64,000 nucleotides of DNA from Competibacter_A sp037045685 (GTDB lineage: Bacteria; Pseudomonadota; Gammaproteobacteria; Competibacterales; Competibacteraceae): the NCBI GenBank assembly GCA_037045685.1, contig JBAOII010000035.1:62001-126000 (forward strand), in the 5' to 3' direction. Shown here in pieces: positions 16,256 to 26,473 of this stretch. Position numbers and translations under genes: made by a program. Positions within the stretch are counted from its first letter, which is position 1; each line of letters begins with the position of its first letter. Under the pieces are notes generated by a model. The model was not told the DNA's origin. It made no database searches and saw only the letters and a program-made list of their open reading frames with translations.

Positions 16256-19230
16256 TTACGGCGATGGCGTCGCGGTTCGGCCGGTTTCCAGAAACCGCGC
16301 CATGATCTCGGTCAGCCGCGCCCGGTCGAACGGCTTGCTCAGGTAATCGTCCATGCCGGCGGCCACGCACCGCTCGCGAAAGCCTTTCACCACGTTGGCG
16401 GTCAGGGCGACGATCGGCAGATGCGCGCCGCCGTCGCGCTCGCGGCGGCGGATTTCGGCGGTGGCGGCGAAACCGTCGAGGACGGGCATCTGGCAATCCA
16501 TCAAAACCAGGTCGTAAGTGGTCCGCGCCACGGCCTCCACGGCTTGCTGGCCGTCGGCGGCGAGGTCCGCCCGACAGCCCAGAGATTCCAGGGTGGCCCG
16601 GGCCACCTCCTGGTTGACCGGATTGTCCTCCACGATCAGCACGCGGGCGCCGTCGAACCGGACGGTCGGCGCGACCGGGTCGGCGGCTTCGGCCGCCTCG
16701 GCCGACGAGCGATCCAGAGACACCCGAAACCAAAAGCGGGAACCTCGGCCGGGCGCGCTGTCCACGCCGATTTCGCCCGCCATGAGGGCGACCAGTCGCT
16801 TGCAGATCGCCAGGCCGAGCCCGGTGCCGCCGTACTGGCGGGTGATGGAGCCATCGGCCTGGGTGAAAGCATCGAAGATGCGCTCCCGCGCGTCGTCGGC
16901 GATGCCGGCGCCGGTGTCGCTGACCTCGAAGCGCAGCGCGCCCCGCGCGTCGGCGATCCGTTCCGGCTCGACCCGGACCGTCACCCGGCCTCGGGCGGTG
17001 AATTTGATGGCGTTGCTCAGCAGGTTCATCAGAATCTGCCGCAGCCGCACCGGATCGCCTCGCCACCGTCCCGGCAGGTCGGCCGGCACGACCACGGAAA
17101 ATTCCAACCCTTTGTCGCGAGCGCGCGCGACGAACGGGGCGGCGCTGTCCTCGATCAGCTGGCGCAGATCGAAATCGATCGCTTCCAGGCTGAGCTTGCC
17201 GGCCTCGATCTTGGAAAAGTCCAGGATGTCTTTGATGATATCCAGCAGGGTTTGGCCGGAGCGCAAGACCGTTCGCGCGTACTTGCGCTGCGTCTCGTCC
17301 AGCGGCGTTGCCAGCAGCAGCTCCGCCATGCCCAGCACGCCGTTCAGCGGGGTGCGAATTTCGTGGCTCATGGTCGCCAGGAATTCGCTCTTGGCCCGGC
17401 TGGCGGCCTCGGCGTCGCGCTTGGCCCGTTCCAGCACCCGTTCGAGCTGCTTGCGCCGGTCGATGTCCCGGCTCACGCCGATCAGGCCCAGGACCGCGCC
17501 AGCTTGATCCAGGTAGGGCGTTTTCAGGGTTTCGATCACCGTGCGCCGACCGTCCGGATGATCCAGCCATTCCTCGTGGAGCAAGGGCTGGCCGCTGGCC
17601 AGCACCTGCCGGTCGGCGGCGCGAAAGCCGAGCGCCACGGCTTCGGGAAACAGGTCCAGATCGGTTTTCCCCGCGACTCTGCCGGGACGGTGGTCCGCAG
17701 CGACTCGGCGAAGGCCTTGTTGCAGCCCAGATAAATCCCGTCGGTGTCCTTGTAGAAAATCAGGTCGGGGATCGAATCGATCAGGCAATGCAGCAGCGCG
17801 CGTTCCCGGGCCAGAGTTTCCTGCACTTGCAGCAGCGCCCGATTGTCGTCGCCCAAGCGCTGGCCCATGGCGGCGAGGTGTCGGGCGGTGTCGTCGAATT
17901 CCCGCACCGGGAAACGGGGCGCGGCCGGGCTGTAGTCGCCGGCCCCGATTTGCTCCGCCATGGCGTCGATGCGGGCCAGCGGCGCGGACAGGAATTTGCT
18001 CATCCGCCGGGCGCGCAGATACAGCGCGGCGAAGAACACGGCGTAAAACAGGATCAGCCCGGCCACCAGCAGCCAGCCGATTCGCTGGAGGCGCCGGTTC
18101 AGCTCGACGACGTGGGCGTAAACGGCGCTCTCGGCCGCCACGATCAGCAACGTCCAGCCCGTCTCCGGCACGGTCGCCCAGGCGGCGCGCTTGCGCTCAC
18201 CCTGCAAGACGATCTCGCCGGCGCCGCTGGCCTGTTCGCGCAGGCGTGTCGCCAGCGCGCCGAATTCGGTGCGCAAAAAGAAGTTGAAGTCGTCCGGCTT
18301 GAAGGTATCCCGCAGGACCAGTTCCGCGTAGTGGTGGTTTTTCAGCTCCGCCAGGCTCAGGTCGCGCTCGCCGGCTGGCGGCAGGGCCAGAATGGCGCCG
18401 TTTTTCCCGACCAGCACGCCGTACCCTTGCCAGGGAACCCGGAGCGCCAGAACGCCCTCGACCAAGGCCGAAACGGTGATGTCCAGGCCCACCACGGCTT
18501 CCAGAAAATCGCCGTCGTAGACCGGCGCGATGCTGGAGGCCATCCAGCCCTGGCCGGCCGGATCGATGTACACGTCGGTCCACACCGCTTTTCTGTCCGG
18601 GTTGTGCCGGGCGTCGGCCTCGTAGTAGAAGTTGAACGCGGGGATATCCAAGCCGGGGGGATACTGCTTCAACACCTCGAAATAGGGGTAGATGCGGTTG
18701 AGCGAATCGAAGGTGTTCAAGTAGATTTGGCTGACCAGGGGCGTGTTGGCTTGCAGGTCGCGCATCAGGGGGTCCAGGCGGGAGGCGCGCAACACCTTGT
18801 CGCGCTCCCGCTCGCCGACCGGGACAATGCCGCTGTAGAACACCGCCGCGCCGCCGTCTTCGCGCCGGGTGTAGTAAACGCCTCGCTCGCCGTAGGCGTA
18901 GCGGTCCGATTCCCGGGCCGGGATTTCGCCGGCTTGGAGCGGCGCCGATAAAGCCCGTCGGACGGCCCCGGCGAAAATCCGGGTGCTCTGGGCCACGGCC
19001 GCCAGTTGCCGGTCGAGCGTGGCGGTTTCGCGCTGGGCGATTTGCAGCAGGTCGCCGTCGGCGTGCTGGCGCATGGCGCCGATGTTTTCCTCCAAGACCA
19101 AGTTGTTGGCCAGCAGAAAGGCGGCGACCAGACCGATTTCCACCAGCAGCAGCGGGATCAGGGCGGCGCGAAGATAAGCGCGCCAAATCCACTTGAGCAG
19201 CGGTTCGGTCGGTCGGTCTGGAGCGGTCAT
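16256..19230 (-). CDS. Hybrid sensor histidine kinase (dCache-HAMP-PAS-HK-REC), one frame break
   Basis: The reconstructed ~990-residue protein has an N-terminal helix, a long periplasmic Cache-like sensor (GERGVYYTRREDGGAAVFYSG; FNFYYEADARHNPDRKAVWTDVY), a second helix (WLLVAGLILFYAVFFAALYL), HAMP, a PAS domain (LIDSIPDLIFYKDTDGIYLGCN), HisKA (FLATMSHEIRTPLNG), HATPase (NLLSNAIKF, GTGLGLAICKRL) and a C-terminal receiver (IVEDNPVNQ...VLMDCQMPVLDG). A single missing base near 17670, in a GGGGAAAA run, splits the PAS domain (AESRGK | TDLDLFPEAV). The ATG at 19230 overlaps the mnmG stop by four bases. Ligand and partner are unknown. Confidence 0.85.
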
Positions 19231-21137
19231 CGCGTTCGGATCGAGGCGTCGCCGGCGTTGTGCCGCGCCCGGCCGCGCTTGAGGTGGATCAGCAGCAGGG
19301 AGACGGCGGCGGGGGTCACGCCGGGAATGCGGCCGGCTTGGCCCAGGGTGCGGGGCCGATGGCGGCCCAGTTTTTCGCTGACCTCGCGCGACAGGCCGTG
19401 GACCTGGGAATAGTCGAAATCGGCCGGCAACGCCATTTCCTCGTGGCGGCGCTGGCGTTCGATCTCGTCCCGCTGTCGTTCGATATAGCCGGCGTATTTG
19501 GCTTGAATTTCCACCTGCTCGGCGACTTGCGGGTCCGCTTCCCCCGGTCCGACGCCGGGCAGGCTCATCAGGGCGGAATAGGTGACTTCGGGCCGGCGCA
19601 ACAGCTCGGCCGCCCGGCTTTCCCGCGCCAGCGGACCTCGCAGAACCCGTTGCAGGTCGGCTTCGCTCGCCTGTCCCGGCCGAACCCACGTTTCGCGCAG
19701 CCGCCGGCTTTCCCGCTCGATGGCTTCGCGCTTAGTCGAAAATGCCCGCCAGCGCGCGTCGTCCACCACCCCCAGCCGGCGGCCGGTTTCGGTCAGGCGC
19801 AGGTCGGCGTTGTCCTCGCGCAGCAGCAAGCGGTATTCGGCCCGGCTGGTGAACATCCGGTACGGCTCGCCGGTGCCGCGGGTGATGAGGTCGTCGATCA
19901 GAACGCCCAGATAGGCTTCGTCGCGGCTCGGCCACCACGGCTGCTCGCCTCGGACAAATCGTCCGGCGTTGATGCCGGCCAGCAGACCTTGGGCGGCGGC
20001 TTCCTCGTAGCCGGTGGTGCCGTTGATCTGGCCGGCGAAAAACAGGCCCCGGATGGCGCGGGTTTGCAGCGAGTAATCCAGATCGCGCGGGTCGAAGAAA
20101 TCGTATTCGATGGCGTAGCCGGGCCGGGTGATGTGGGCGTTCTCCAAGCCCTCGATCGACCGGACCAGCGCGTGTTGCACGTCGAACGGCAGGCTGGTGG
20201 AAATCCCGTTCGGGTAAAACTCGTGCGTCTCCAGACCCTCGGGTTCCAGAAACACCTGATGCGAGCTTTTGTCGGCGAAACGGTGAATCTTGTCTTCGAT
20301 GGAGGGGCAATAGCGCGGCCCGACGCCTTCGATCACGCCCATGTATAGCGGCGAGCGGTCCAGGCCGCCGCGAATGATGGCGTGGGTGCGTTCGCCGGTG
20401 TGGGTGATCCAGCACGACACCTGCGGCGGATGCTCGGCCACCGAACCGAGAGAGGAAAACACCGGGCAGGGCGTATCGCCCGGCTGCTCGGTCAGTCGCG
20501 AGAAATCGATGCTCCGGCCGTCCAGACGGGGCGGCGTGCCGGTTTTCAGCCGACCGACGCGCGGCGCCAGCTCCCGCAAGCGTGCCGCCAGGGCGTTGGC
20601 GGGCGGATCGCCGGCCCGGCCGCCCTCGTAGCTGGCCATGCCGACGTGAATCCGCCCGGCCAGGAAGGTGCCGGCGGTCAGGATCACCGCGCCGGCGGCG
20701 AACTGGATGCCGCTCTGGGTGACGACGCCGGCGATTCGCTCGCCCTCGACCCGCAAGTCGGTGGCGGCCTGCTGGAACACCCGCAGGTTCGGCTGGTTTT
20801 CGATCATCGAGCGCACCGCCGATCTGTACAGCGCCCGGTCGGCCTGACAGCGGGTGGCGCGCACCGCCGGTCCCTTGCGGTGGTTGAGGATGCGGAACTG
20901 GATGCCGGCCCGGTCGGCGGCTCGCGCCATCACCCCGCCCAGCGCGTCGATCTCCTTGACCAGATGGCCCTTGCCGATGCCGCCGATGGCCGGGTTGCAG
21001 CTCATCGCGCCCACCGTTTCGATGGTGTGAGTCAGCAATAGGGTGTTCAACCCCATCCGGGCGGCGGCCATACACGCCTCGGTGCCGGCGTGGCCGCCGC
21101 CGATCACGATCACGTCGAACGCTTCGGGGTAACGCAT
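19227..21137 (-). CDS. mnmG: tRNA uridine-5-carboxymethylaminomethyl modification enzyme, FAD subunit
   Basis: MnmG works with MnmE to modify U34 of several tRNAs. The 636-residue length is typical. Visible are the FAD-binding motif VIVIGGGHAGTEA, the MSCNPAIGGIGKGHLVKEIDALGG segment, the NADH/FAD region TGTFLAG and the C-terminal helical domain (GLSREVSEKLGRHRPRTLGQAGRIPGVTPAAVSLLLIHLKRG). In many gammaproteobacteria rsmG follows; here a hybrid kinase follows with an ATGA overlap instead. Confidence 0.97.
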   Translation of the reverse strand: MRYPEAFDVIVIGGGHAGTEACMAAARMGLNTLLLTHTIETVGAMSCNPAIGGIGKGHLVKEIDALGGVMARAADRAGIQFRILNHRKGPAVRATRCQADRALYRSAVRSMIENQPNLRVFQQAATDLRVEGERIAGVVTQSGIQFAAGAVILTAGTFLAGRIHVGMASYEGGRAGDPPANALAARLRELAPRVGRLKTGTPPRLDGRSIDFSRLTEQPGDTPCPVFSSLGSVAEHPPQVSCWITHTGERTHAIIRGGLDRSPLYMGVIEGVGPRYCPSIEDKIHRFADKSSHQVFLEPEGLETHEFYPNGISTSLPFDVQHALVRSIEGLENAHITRPGYAIEYDFFDPRDLDYSLQTRAIRGLFFAGQINGTTGYEEAAAQGLLAGINAGRFVRGEQPWWPSRDEAYLGVLIDDLITRGTGEPYRMFTSRAEYRLLLREDNADLRLTETGRRLGVVDDARWRAFSTKREAIERESRRLRETWVRPGQASEADLQRVLRGPLARESRAAELLRRPEVTYSALMSLPGVGPGEADPQVAEQVEIQAKYAGYIERQRDEIERQRRHEEMALPADFDYSQVHGLSREVSEKLGRHRPRTLGQAGRIPGVTPAAVSLLLIHLKRGRARHNAGDASIRTR

Positions 21138-21182
21138 GGTGGTTCCCAGCCTGGAGAGCGAGAGAGGGGCGATGTCGCCGCC

Positions 21183-22157
21183 TCAATCCGGCGACGGCAG
21201 TTGCACGGCATAATTGGACACCGGCAAGGCCACGGTGATGACGCCTTGCTTGGCGAGAAACTGGGCGAAGCGCTTGTAGCCGGCCTCGTCCAGCGCCGCC
21301 GGCCGCCGCGCCAAGCGGGGTAGCGTGTCGCGCCAGGCGCGGCGGTTCAACTCGTCGTCCAGATCCTTGTGCTGGGCCACAAACCCTTTCCAGGCATCGT
21401 CGGGGTGATTGAGGATATATTGAGTGGCTTGCTCCAGGGCGGTCAGGAATCGCCGCAGCCGGGGATCGTTGAGTCGGTCGCGGTTGGCCACCAGCACCAG
21501 CTCGTCGTAGGGCGGCACGCCTTCTTCCTCGGGATAAAACGCCCGGCCCGGCTTTTTGGCCAGATCGAGCTGGTTCAGCTCGAAATTGCGAAACGCGCCG
21601 ATCACCGCGTCCACCTGCTTGGACAGCAGCGCGGGGGACAGCGAGAAGTTGACGTTCACCAGCGTCACGTCTTCCGTCTTGAGGCCGGCTTTGGCCAGCA
21701 TCGCTTTGAGCAGGGCTTCTTCGAAGCCGCCCACCGAATAGCCGATCTTGCGACCCTTCAGATCGGCCAGGGTTTTCACCGGACCGTCCTTCAGCGCGAC
21801 CAGCGAATTCAGCGGGGTCGCGACCAGAGTGCCGATCCGTTTGATCGGCAAGCCGGCGTTGACGTGGATCGTCAGTTGCGGCTGGTAGCTGACCGCGATA
21901 TCCACCTTGCCGGCGGCGACCAGCTTGGGCGGATCGTTGGGGTCGGCGGGCGTTTGCAGCTCGACCGCCAAATCCTGGGCGGCGAAGTAGCCCTTTTCCT
22001 GGGCCACGATCAAGGCCGCGTGATCGGGATTGACGAACCAGTCGAGCATGACGGTCAGCTTCTTTTTGGCGGCGTCCGGTTCTTCGCCCGCCCGAGCGAC
22101 GGGCGCCAGCAGGGCCAGACCCAGCAACAGCAGAACAGCGCGTAGCAGATTCGGCAT
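21183..22157 (-). CDS. ABC importer substrate-binding protein, thiamine-precursor (ThiY/NMT1) type
   Basis: A 324-residue periplasmic protein with a cleavable signal (LLRAVLLLLGLALLAPVARA). The mature part follows the NMT1/ThiY pattern: LTVMLDWFVNPDHAALIVAQEKGYF, DIAVSYQPQLT, LKGRKIGYSVGGFEEALL and GAFRNFELNQ. Proteins of this pattern bind the thiamine pyrimidine precursor formyl-aminopyrimidine or HMP. It is the last gene of a permease/ATPase/binding-protein operon read leftward. No TPP riboswitch was found upstream of the operon, so substrate assignment rests on family pattern. Confidence 0.85.
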   Translation of the reverse strand: MPNLLRAVLLLLGLALLAPVARAGEEPDAAKKKLTVMLDWFVNPDHAALIVAQEKGYFAAQDLAVELQTPADPNDPPKLVAAGKVDIAVSYQPQLTIHVNAGLPIKRIGTLVATPLNSLVALKDGPVKTLADLKGRKIGYSVGGFEEALLKAMLAKAGLKTEDVTLVNVNFSLSPALLSKQVDAVIGAFRNFELNQLDLAKKPGRAFYPEEEGVPPYDELVLVANRDRLNDPRLRRFLTALEQATQYILNHPDDAWKGFVAQHKDLDDELNRRAWRDTLPRLARRPAALDEAGYKRFAQFLAKQGVITVALPVSNYAVQLPSPD

Positions 22158-22172
22158 GATTTCAATGTCCGT

Positions 22173-22943
22173 TCAATCGGTTTCAGAGGCTTCGGGGTTG
22201 GCGCGATGCCAGGGTAGCAGGCGCTTTAGACCGGCATCCACGGAAAAATACAGACCGACCGCCAGCGCGGCCAGCACCAGCAGGGCGGCGAACATCAAAT
22301 CCACCTGCATCCGGCTATTGGCGTGCAGCATGAGGTAGCCCAGACCGGCGCTGGAGCCGACCCACTCGCCCAGCACCGCGCCGATGGGTGCGACCGCCGC
22401 CGCCACCCGCAGGCCGGACGCCAGCGCCGGCAACGCGGCGGGAATGGCGATATGCCGCAGCACCGCCCAGCGCCGTCGCTCGGGCAGCATCACCTGGGCC
22501 AAGTCCAGCCAGCCGCGCTGGGTGTGGCGCAGGCCGTCGTAAAAATTGGCGGTGACCGGAAAATAAATGATCAGCATCGCCATGGCGATTTTGGAGCCCA
22601 TGCCGTAGCCCAGCCACAGCACCAGCAGCGGGGCGATGGCGAACACCGGAATGGCCTGGGACGCGATCAGCGCCGGCAGCAGCCAGCGCCGCGCTTGCCG
22701 GGAGTAGCCCAAGAGCAGCGCGCTGCCGCATCCCAGCAGCGTGCCCAGCAGCATTCCGAGGACGATTTCCAGCGCCGTGACGCCGGCATGATGGAGCAGC
22801 GATCCGATATGATGCCACAGGGCGAGCGCCACCGCCCACGGGTCGGGCAGGATGTAGGGCGGCAAATCGCCGAGCGTCACCACCGACTGCCAGGCCAGCA
22901 GCAGACCCGCCAGCGTCAGCAGCCCGCGCCACGGACCCTTCAC
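22173..22943 (-). CDS. ABC importer permease, ThiX-like
   Basis: The 256-residue, six-helix permease carries the BPD-type EAA loop (DLAQVMLPERRRWAVLRHIAIPAALPALASGLRVA) that docks the ATPase. Start is a GTG at 22943, overlapping the ATPase stop by four bases (GTGA). It shares the operon with a ThiY-like binding protein and should form the membrane channel for a thiamine precursor. Confidence 0.88.
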   Translation of the reverse strand: MKGPWRGLLTLAGLLLAWQSVVTLGDLPPYILPDPWAVALALWHHIGSLLHHAGVTALEIVLGMLLGTLLGCGSALLLGYSRQARRWLLPALIASQAIPVFAIAPLLVLWLGYGMGSKIAMAMLIIYFPVTANFYDGLRHTQRGWLDLAQVMLPERRRWAVLRHIAIPAALPALASGLRVAAAVAPIGAVLGEWVGSSAGLGYLMLHANSRMQVDLMFAALLVLAALAVGLYFSVDAGLKRLLPWHRANPEASETD

Positions 22944-23710
22944 GCCGCTTCCAGCCGCCGCAGGATGGCGCGGTAAGCCGCCTGCACCGCCGGATCGCCG
23001 GGGTCGCGGGGCGGGATGCCGGGCAAATCGGGCAAGGCGGACAGCGTTGCCGGCCGGCCGTTCATGATCAGGATATGCTCGCCCAGCCGCAAGGCTTCCA
23101 GCGGGTCGTGGGTGATCAGCAGCACGGTCCGGCCGGCGAGCAGTTCGGCGGCCAGCGCTTGCAGGCGCAGCCGAGTCAACGCATCCAGCCCGGAAAACGG
23201 CTCGTCCATCAACACCACCGGCCGGTCTTCCATCAGGGTGCGGGCCAGCGCCGCCCGCTGGCGCATACCGCCGGATAAGGTGTCGGGACGCGCCAGCGCG
23301 CAATCGGCCAAGCCGACCCGCGCCAGCAAGTTCAGGGCGCGACTTCGATCCGTTCGTTCTCCGCGCAACCGGCTACCGAGAGCGACGTTGTTTAACACGC
23401 TCAACCAGGGGAGCAGCAAATCCTGCTGCGCCATGTAGGCCACTCGCCCCATTAATGGCCGGCCGTCGCCGCCGCGCAATTCGCCGCTGATGCCGGGCGG
23501 AGTCAGTCCCGCCAGCAAGCGCAGCAGGCTGGTTTTGCCGATGCCGCTGGGGCCGAGCAGGCAGGTGAAACAGCCGCCGGTCAGTTCCAGGTCCAGCCCG
23601 TCGAACAGGGTCATTCCGCCGTAGACCAACCGAGCGGCGCGCAGGTTGACCGCCAGCGGCGGTGGAGCGCTGGGGTCGAGAGAGACGGGTGCGAGTTTTG
23701 CGGGCATCAT
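22940..23710 (-). CDS. ABC importer ATPase, ThiZ-like
   Basis: A 256-residue nitrate/taurine-class ABC ATPase with Walker A (LLGPSGIGKTSLLRLLAG), Q-loop (MAQQDLLLPWLSVLNN), signature (LSGGMRQRAALARTL), Walker B (VVLMDEPFSGLD) and H-loop (LLITHDPLEA). It heads the three-gene operon and is divergent from cysH. Two in-frame ATGs lie at 23710 and 23707; the first is used here. Confidence 0.9.
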   Translation of the reverse strand: MMPAKLAPVSLDPSAPPPLAVNLRAARLVYGGMTLFDGLDLELTGGCFTCLLGPSGIGKTSLLRLLAGLTPPGISGELRGGDGRPLMGRVAYMAQQDLLLPWLSVLNNVALGSRLRGERTDRSRALNLLARVGLADCALARPDTLSGGMRQRAALARTLMEDRPVVLMDEPFSGLDALTRLRLQALAAELLAGRTVLLITHDPLEALRLGEHILIMNGRPATLSALPDLPGIPPRDPGDPAVQAAYRAILRRLEAA

Positions 23711-23849
23711 TAAGAATATTTTTGCATAAATATATAGATATTAATTCCTTTTTGATTTATTGATTCATTGTTAGTTTACTCGAAGCGCAATAGGCGCTCG
23801 CAACGGCAACGCATCCGGCAATCGTCCAGAACGACAAGGCAAACAGGCG
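23711..23849. promoter_or_regulatory. AT-rich divergent promoter region, thiamine-type importer / cysH
   Basis: This 139-base gap is strikingly AT-rich from 23711 to 23780 against a GC-rich background. It must carry promoters for both the leftward importer and rightward cysH. No TPP riboswitch core is visible. A CysB-type site is possible but not recognisable by eye. Confidence 0.5.
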
Positions 23850-24593
23850 ATGACTCAGGCTCAGGCTCAGGCGCAGTCCGCAATACCGGGGGAGGACCAA
23901 AGTCCGCAGTTCGACCTGGAAACCATGAACCGCGAGCTGGAATCCTTGAGCGCCGAGCAACGGGTCGGGTGGGCGCTGGAGCGTTATCCCGGCCGCGTCG
24001 TGCTGACCTCCAGCTTTGGCGCCCAGTCCGCCGTGTGCCTGCACATGGTCGTTTCCCAGCAGGCCGACATCCCCGTGGTTCTAGTCGATACCGGCTATCT
24101 GTTCCCGGAAACCTATCGGTTTATCGACGAGCTGTCCGAACAGTTGTCCCTGAACCTCCGCATCTACCGCGCCGAACTCAGCCCGGCCTGGCAGGAAGCC
24201 CGTTACGGAAAACTGTGGGAGCAGGGCTTGGACGGGATCGAACGCTATAACCGGCTCAACAAGGTCGAGCCGATGCAGCGGGCGCTCAAGGAACTGGGCG
24301 CGGCGGCCTGGATTTCGGGGTTGCGGCGGCAGCAGGCGAAAAGCCGGCAGCATCTCGACGTGCTGTTGTGGCGCAACGGCCGCTGCAAGATCCATCCGCT
24401 CATCGACTGGACCGACCGCGACGTCTATCGCTATCTGACCAGGCACGGGCTGTCCTATCACCCGCTATGGGAACAGGGCTATGTCTCCATCGGCGACGTG
24501 CATACCACCCACCGCTTGATCGAGGGCATGAGTCCCGAGGAAACCCGGTTCTTCGGCCTCAAGCGCGAGTGCGGTTTGCACGAGCACGTTTGA
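23850..24593 (+). CDS. cysH: Phosphoadenylyl-sulfate (PAPS) reductase
   Basis: CysH reduces PAPS to sulfite with thioredoxin in assimilatory sulfate reduction. The 247-residue protein shows LTSSFGAQSAVCLHM (PP-loop), VDTGYLFPETY, WISGLRRQQAKSR and the catalytic C-terminal ECGLHEH. The paired Cys motifs that bind the iron-sulfur cluster in APS reductases are missing, so PAPS is the expected substrate. A short Gln-Ala repeat (TQAQAQAQ) at the N-terminus arises from a six-base DNA repeat. Confidence 0.95.
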   Translation: MTQAQAQAQSAIPGEDQSPQFDLETMNRELESLSAEQRVGWALERYPGRVVLTSSFGAQSAVCLHMVVSQQADIPVVLVDTGYLFPETYRFIDELSEQLSLNLRIYRAELSPAWQEARYGKLWEQGLDGIERYNRLNKVEPMQRALKELGAAAWISGLRRQQAKSRQHLDVLLWRNGRCKIHPLIDWTDRDVYRYLTRHGLSYHPLWEQGYVSIGDVHTTHRLIEGMSPEETRFFGLKRECGLHEHV

Positions 24594-25205
24594 TCAGCGC
24601 TGCTTCCCGCCATAAGGTTTAACTTCGGTGGCGGTCAGGGTGTAGCCGGCGTTGGCCAGTTCGGTGGTGGCGCGCTGGACCGTCAACCGTCCCGTCACCC
24701 AAACAGGATCGAAAACGTGCCGAATCCGCGCGCCCGTCGGCGCTTCCACCAGCACCGTTTGGTTGAGCGGCGGCGGCGGAACGTGGATGCAGGCGCCGAT
24801 GTACGGCACCAGCAAAAACCGGGTGGCGGTCTGCCCGTCGGTTTCCAGGGGAACGGCGAAGCCGGGCAGGCGAACCCGGGCGCCATCCAGAGCCGCGACG
24901 ACAGGCGCCTCGTCCCACAGCTTGCGCAGCTTCGCCAGCAGTTCCCGCGCTCGGGGATCGTCGTCGTTCAGGGTGCCGACGTCGATGCCCTCGAACGGCG
25001 CCTCCGGCTCGAAATCCGCCGGCATCAGATCGTCCCATTCCAGCGTGCGCGGCTCGGCGTCGGGCACGGCCAAAGTCGCGCCGGCGGATTGGGCCGACGG
25101 TTCCACGGGCGCCGACGACGCGGACGCCGGCGGCCGAGGCGACGAATCGCAGCCGACGAGCAACAGCAGCGTTAGCAGGGTGATCGAGCGAGCGAATTGG
25201 CGCAT
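24594..25205 (-). CDS. DUF3299 lipoprotein of zinc cluster A
   Basis: A 203-residue lipoprotein (lipobox LLLLVGC, Cys ~19) with a Ser/Ala/Pro-rich linker and a DUF3299 domain: LEWDDLMPADFEP, RLPGFAVPLETDG, FLLVPYIGACIHVPPPPLNQTV. DUF3299 proteins accompany the zinc-regulated Zrg-type ABC systems, where they are thought to be envelope accessory proteins. It is the last gene of the operon that begins with the ZrgA-like protein and it abuts the cysH stop convergently. Confidence 0.85.
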   Translation of the reverse strand: MRQFARSITLLTLLLLVGCDSSPRPPASASSAPVEPSAQSAGATLAVPDAEPRTLEWDDLMPADFEPEAPFEGIDVGTLNDDDPRARELLAKLRKLWDEAPVVAALDGARVRLPGFAVPLETDGQTATRFLLVPYIGACIHVPPPPLNQTVLVEAPTGARIRHVFDPVWVTGRLTVQRATTELANAGYTLTATEVKPYGGKQR

Positions 25206-25208
25206 GGT

Positions 25209-26473
25209 TCAGATCCGGATGGTCATGCCGTCGGCGACAGAATAGCGGTAAGCGCGCCAGGCCGGAAAGAGTCCCGCCAGCAAGCCGCAGCCCAGCACGG
25301 CCGCCAGCAGGATTAGTTCGTGGCTCGATGGCGGCCAGCCCGCGATGGCCAGTCCCAACCGGGCTTGAAGCATCGGCCCGGCCAACAATAACGCTCCCTG
25401 TAGCAGCAGCACGCCGAACGCCGCGCCGGCCAGCGCCAGCGCCATCGATTCGCCCAACACCAGCGCGAAAATCTGTCCCGGCCGCGCGCCTAGCGCCCGC
25501 AGAATCGCCATTTCCCGCCGCCGCTCGTTGAGGCCGGTCAGCAGCGCCGCGAGCATCACGGTCAATCCCACCAGCACCACCAGACCGGACACGACCAACA
25601 GCGCATTTTCCGCCAGACCCAGCAAATCCCAAAGCTGTTGCAAGGTCAGGCCCGGCAGGATCGCCAGCAGCGGTTCGGCGGCGAATTCGTTGATCTCGCG
25701 TTGCAGCCGGAAAATCGCGGTCTTGGCTTTGAGGCCGACCAGGAAAGCCGTGATGGTCTTGGGCGTCAGATCGAGCTGGCGCACCTGTTCGGCGGACAGA
25801 CGCATGTCCGGGGATGGGCGCACCGCCGCGCCAGTCGGCGTGAATCGCCTCGATGCCCTCCAGGCTGACGTGCACCGTCTGATCGACCGGCGTACCGGTG
25901 CGCGCCAGAATGCCGACCACGCGAAACGGCTTGTCGTCGTGCAGCGCGAAACTGACCTCGCCGGCGCCGTGGGCGATGACGATGGACTGGCCCGGTCGAT
26001 AGCCGAGCCGGTCGGCCACCTCGGCGCCCAGCACCGCGTCGAACACGTCCTCGAACTCGCGGCCTTCCGCGAGCCGCAAGGGTTGGTCGCGACCATACCG
26101 GTAGTGCTGGAAATAGTCCCGGCTCGTGCCCAGCACCCGAAAGCCCCGGTGCGAATCGCCGAGCGACAGCGGGATCGTCCAGGCGACTTGGGGATGGGTG
26201 GTGAGGGTCCGATAGCTGCTCCAGTTGACGTTGTTGGTCGGATCGCCGATGCGGAACACGCTGTACAGCAGCAGGTTGATCGGACCGCCGCGCGCGCCCG
26301 ACGATCGAGGTCGGTGCCCGACAGGGTGTGGGCGAAACTGGCGCGGGCCTGGGTGCGCAGCCGCTCGACGCCCGAGCAGCAAGCGTCACGCTCAGGGCGA
26401 TGGCGAGGACCACCAGCGCGCTGGTCAGGCGGCGGTTCCACAGGCTTTTGCCGGCGAGTGTCAGGATAGCCAC
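25209..26473 (-). CDS. MacB/FtsX-type ABC permease, several frame breaks
   Basis: The reconstructed ~420-residue permease has four FtsX-type helices. Parts in three frames join logically: ILTLAGKSLWNRRLTSALVVLAIALSVTL, then GVERLRTQARASFAHTLSGTDL, then GGPINLLLYSVFRIGDPTNNVNWSSY through GIEAIHADWRGGAPIPG, then MRLSAEQVRQLDLTPKTITAFLVGLKAK to the end. Breaks fall near 26375, 26290 and 25825. The C-terminal FtsX domain (ALLTGLNERRREMAILRALGARPGQIFALVLGES) is intact. The proposed GTG start at 26473 lies just after the reconstructed end of the ATPase gene. It belongs to the Zrg-like system. Whether the breaks are real is unknown. Confidence 0.75.

Noticed and set aside
23711..23849. A TPP riboswitch upstream of the thiamine-type importer
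   Set aside because: The CTGAGA and related conserved boxes are missing; the stretch is simply AT-rich.
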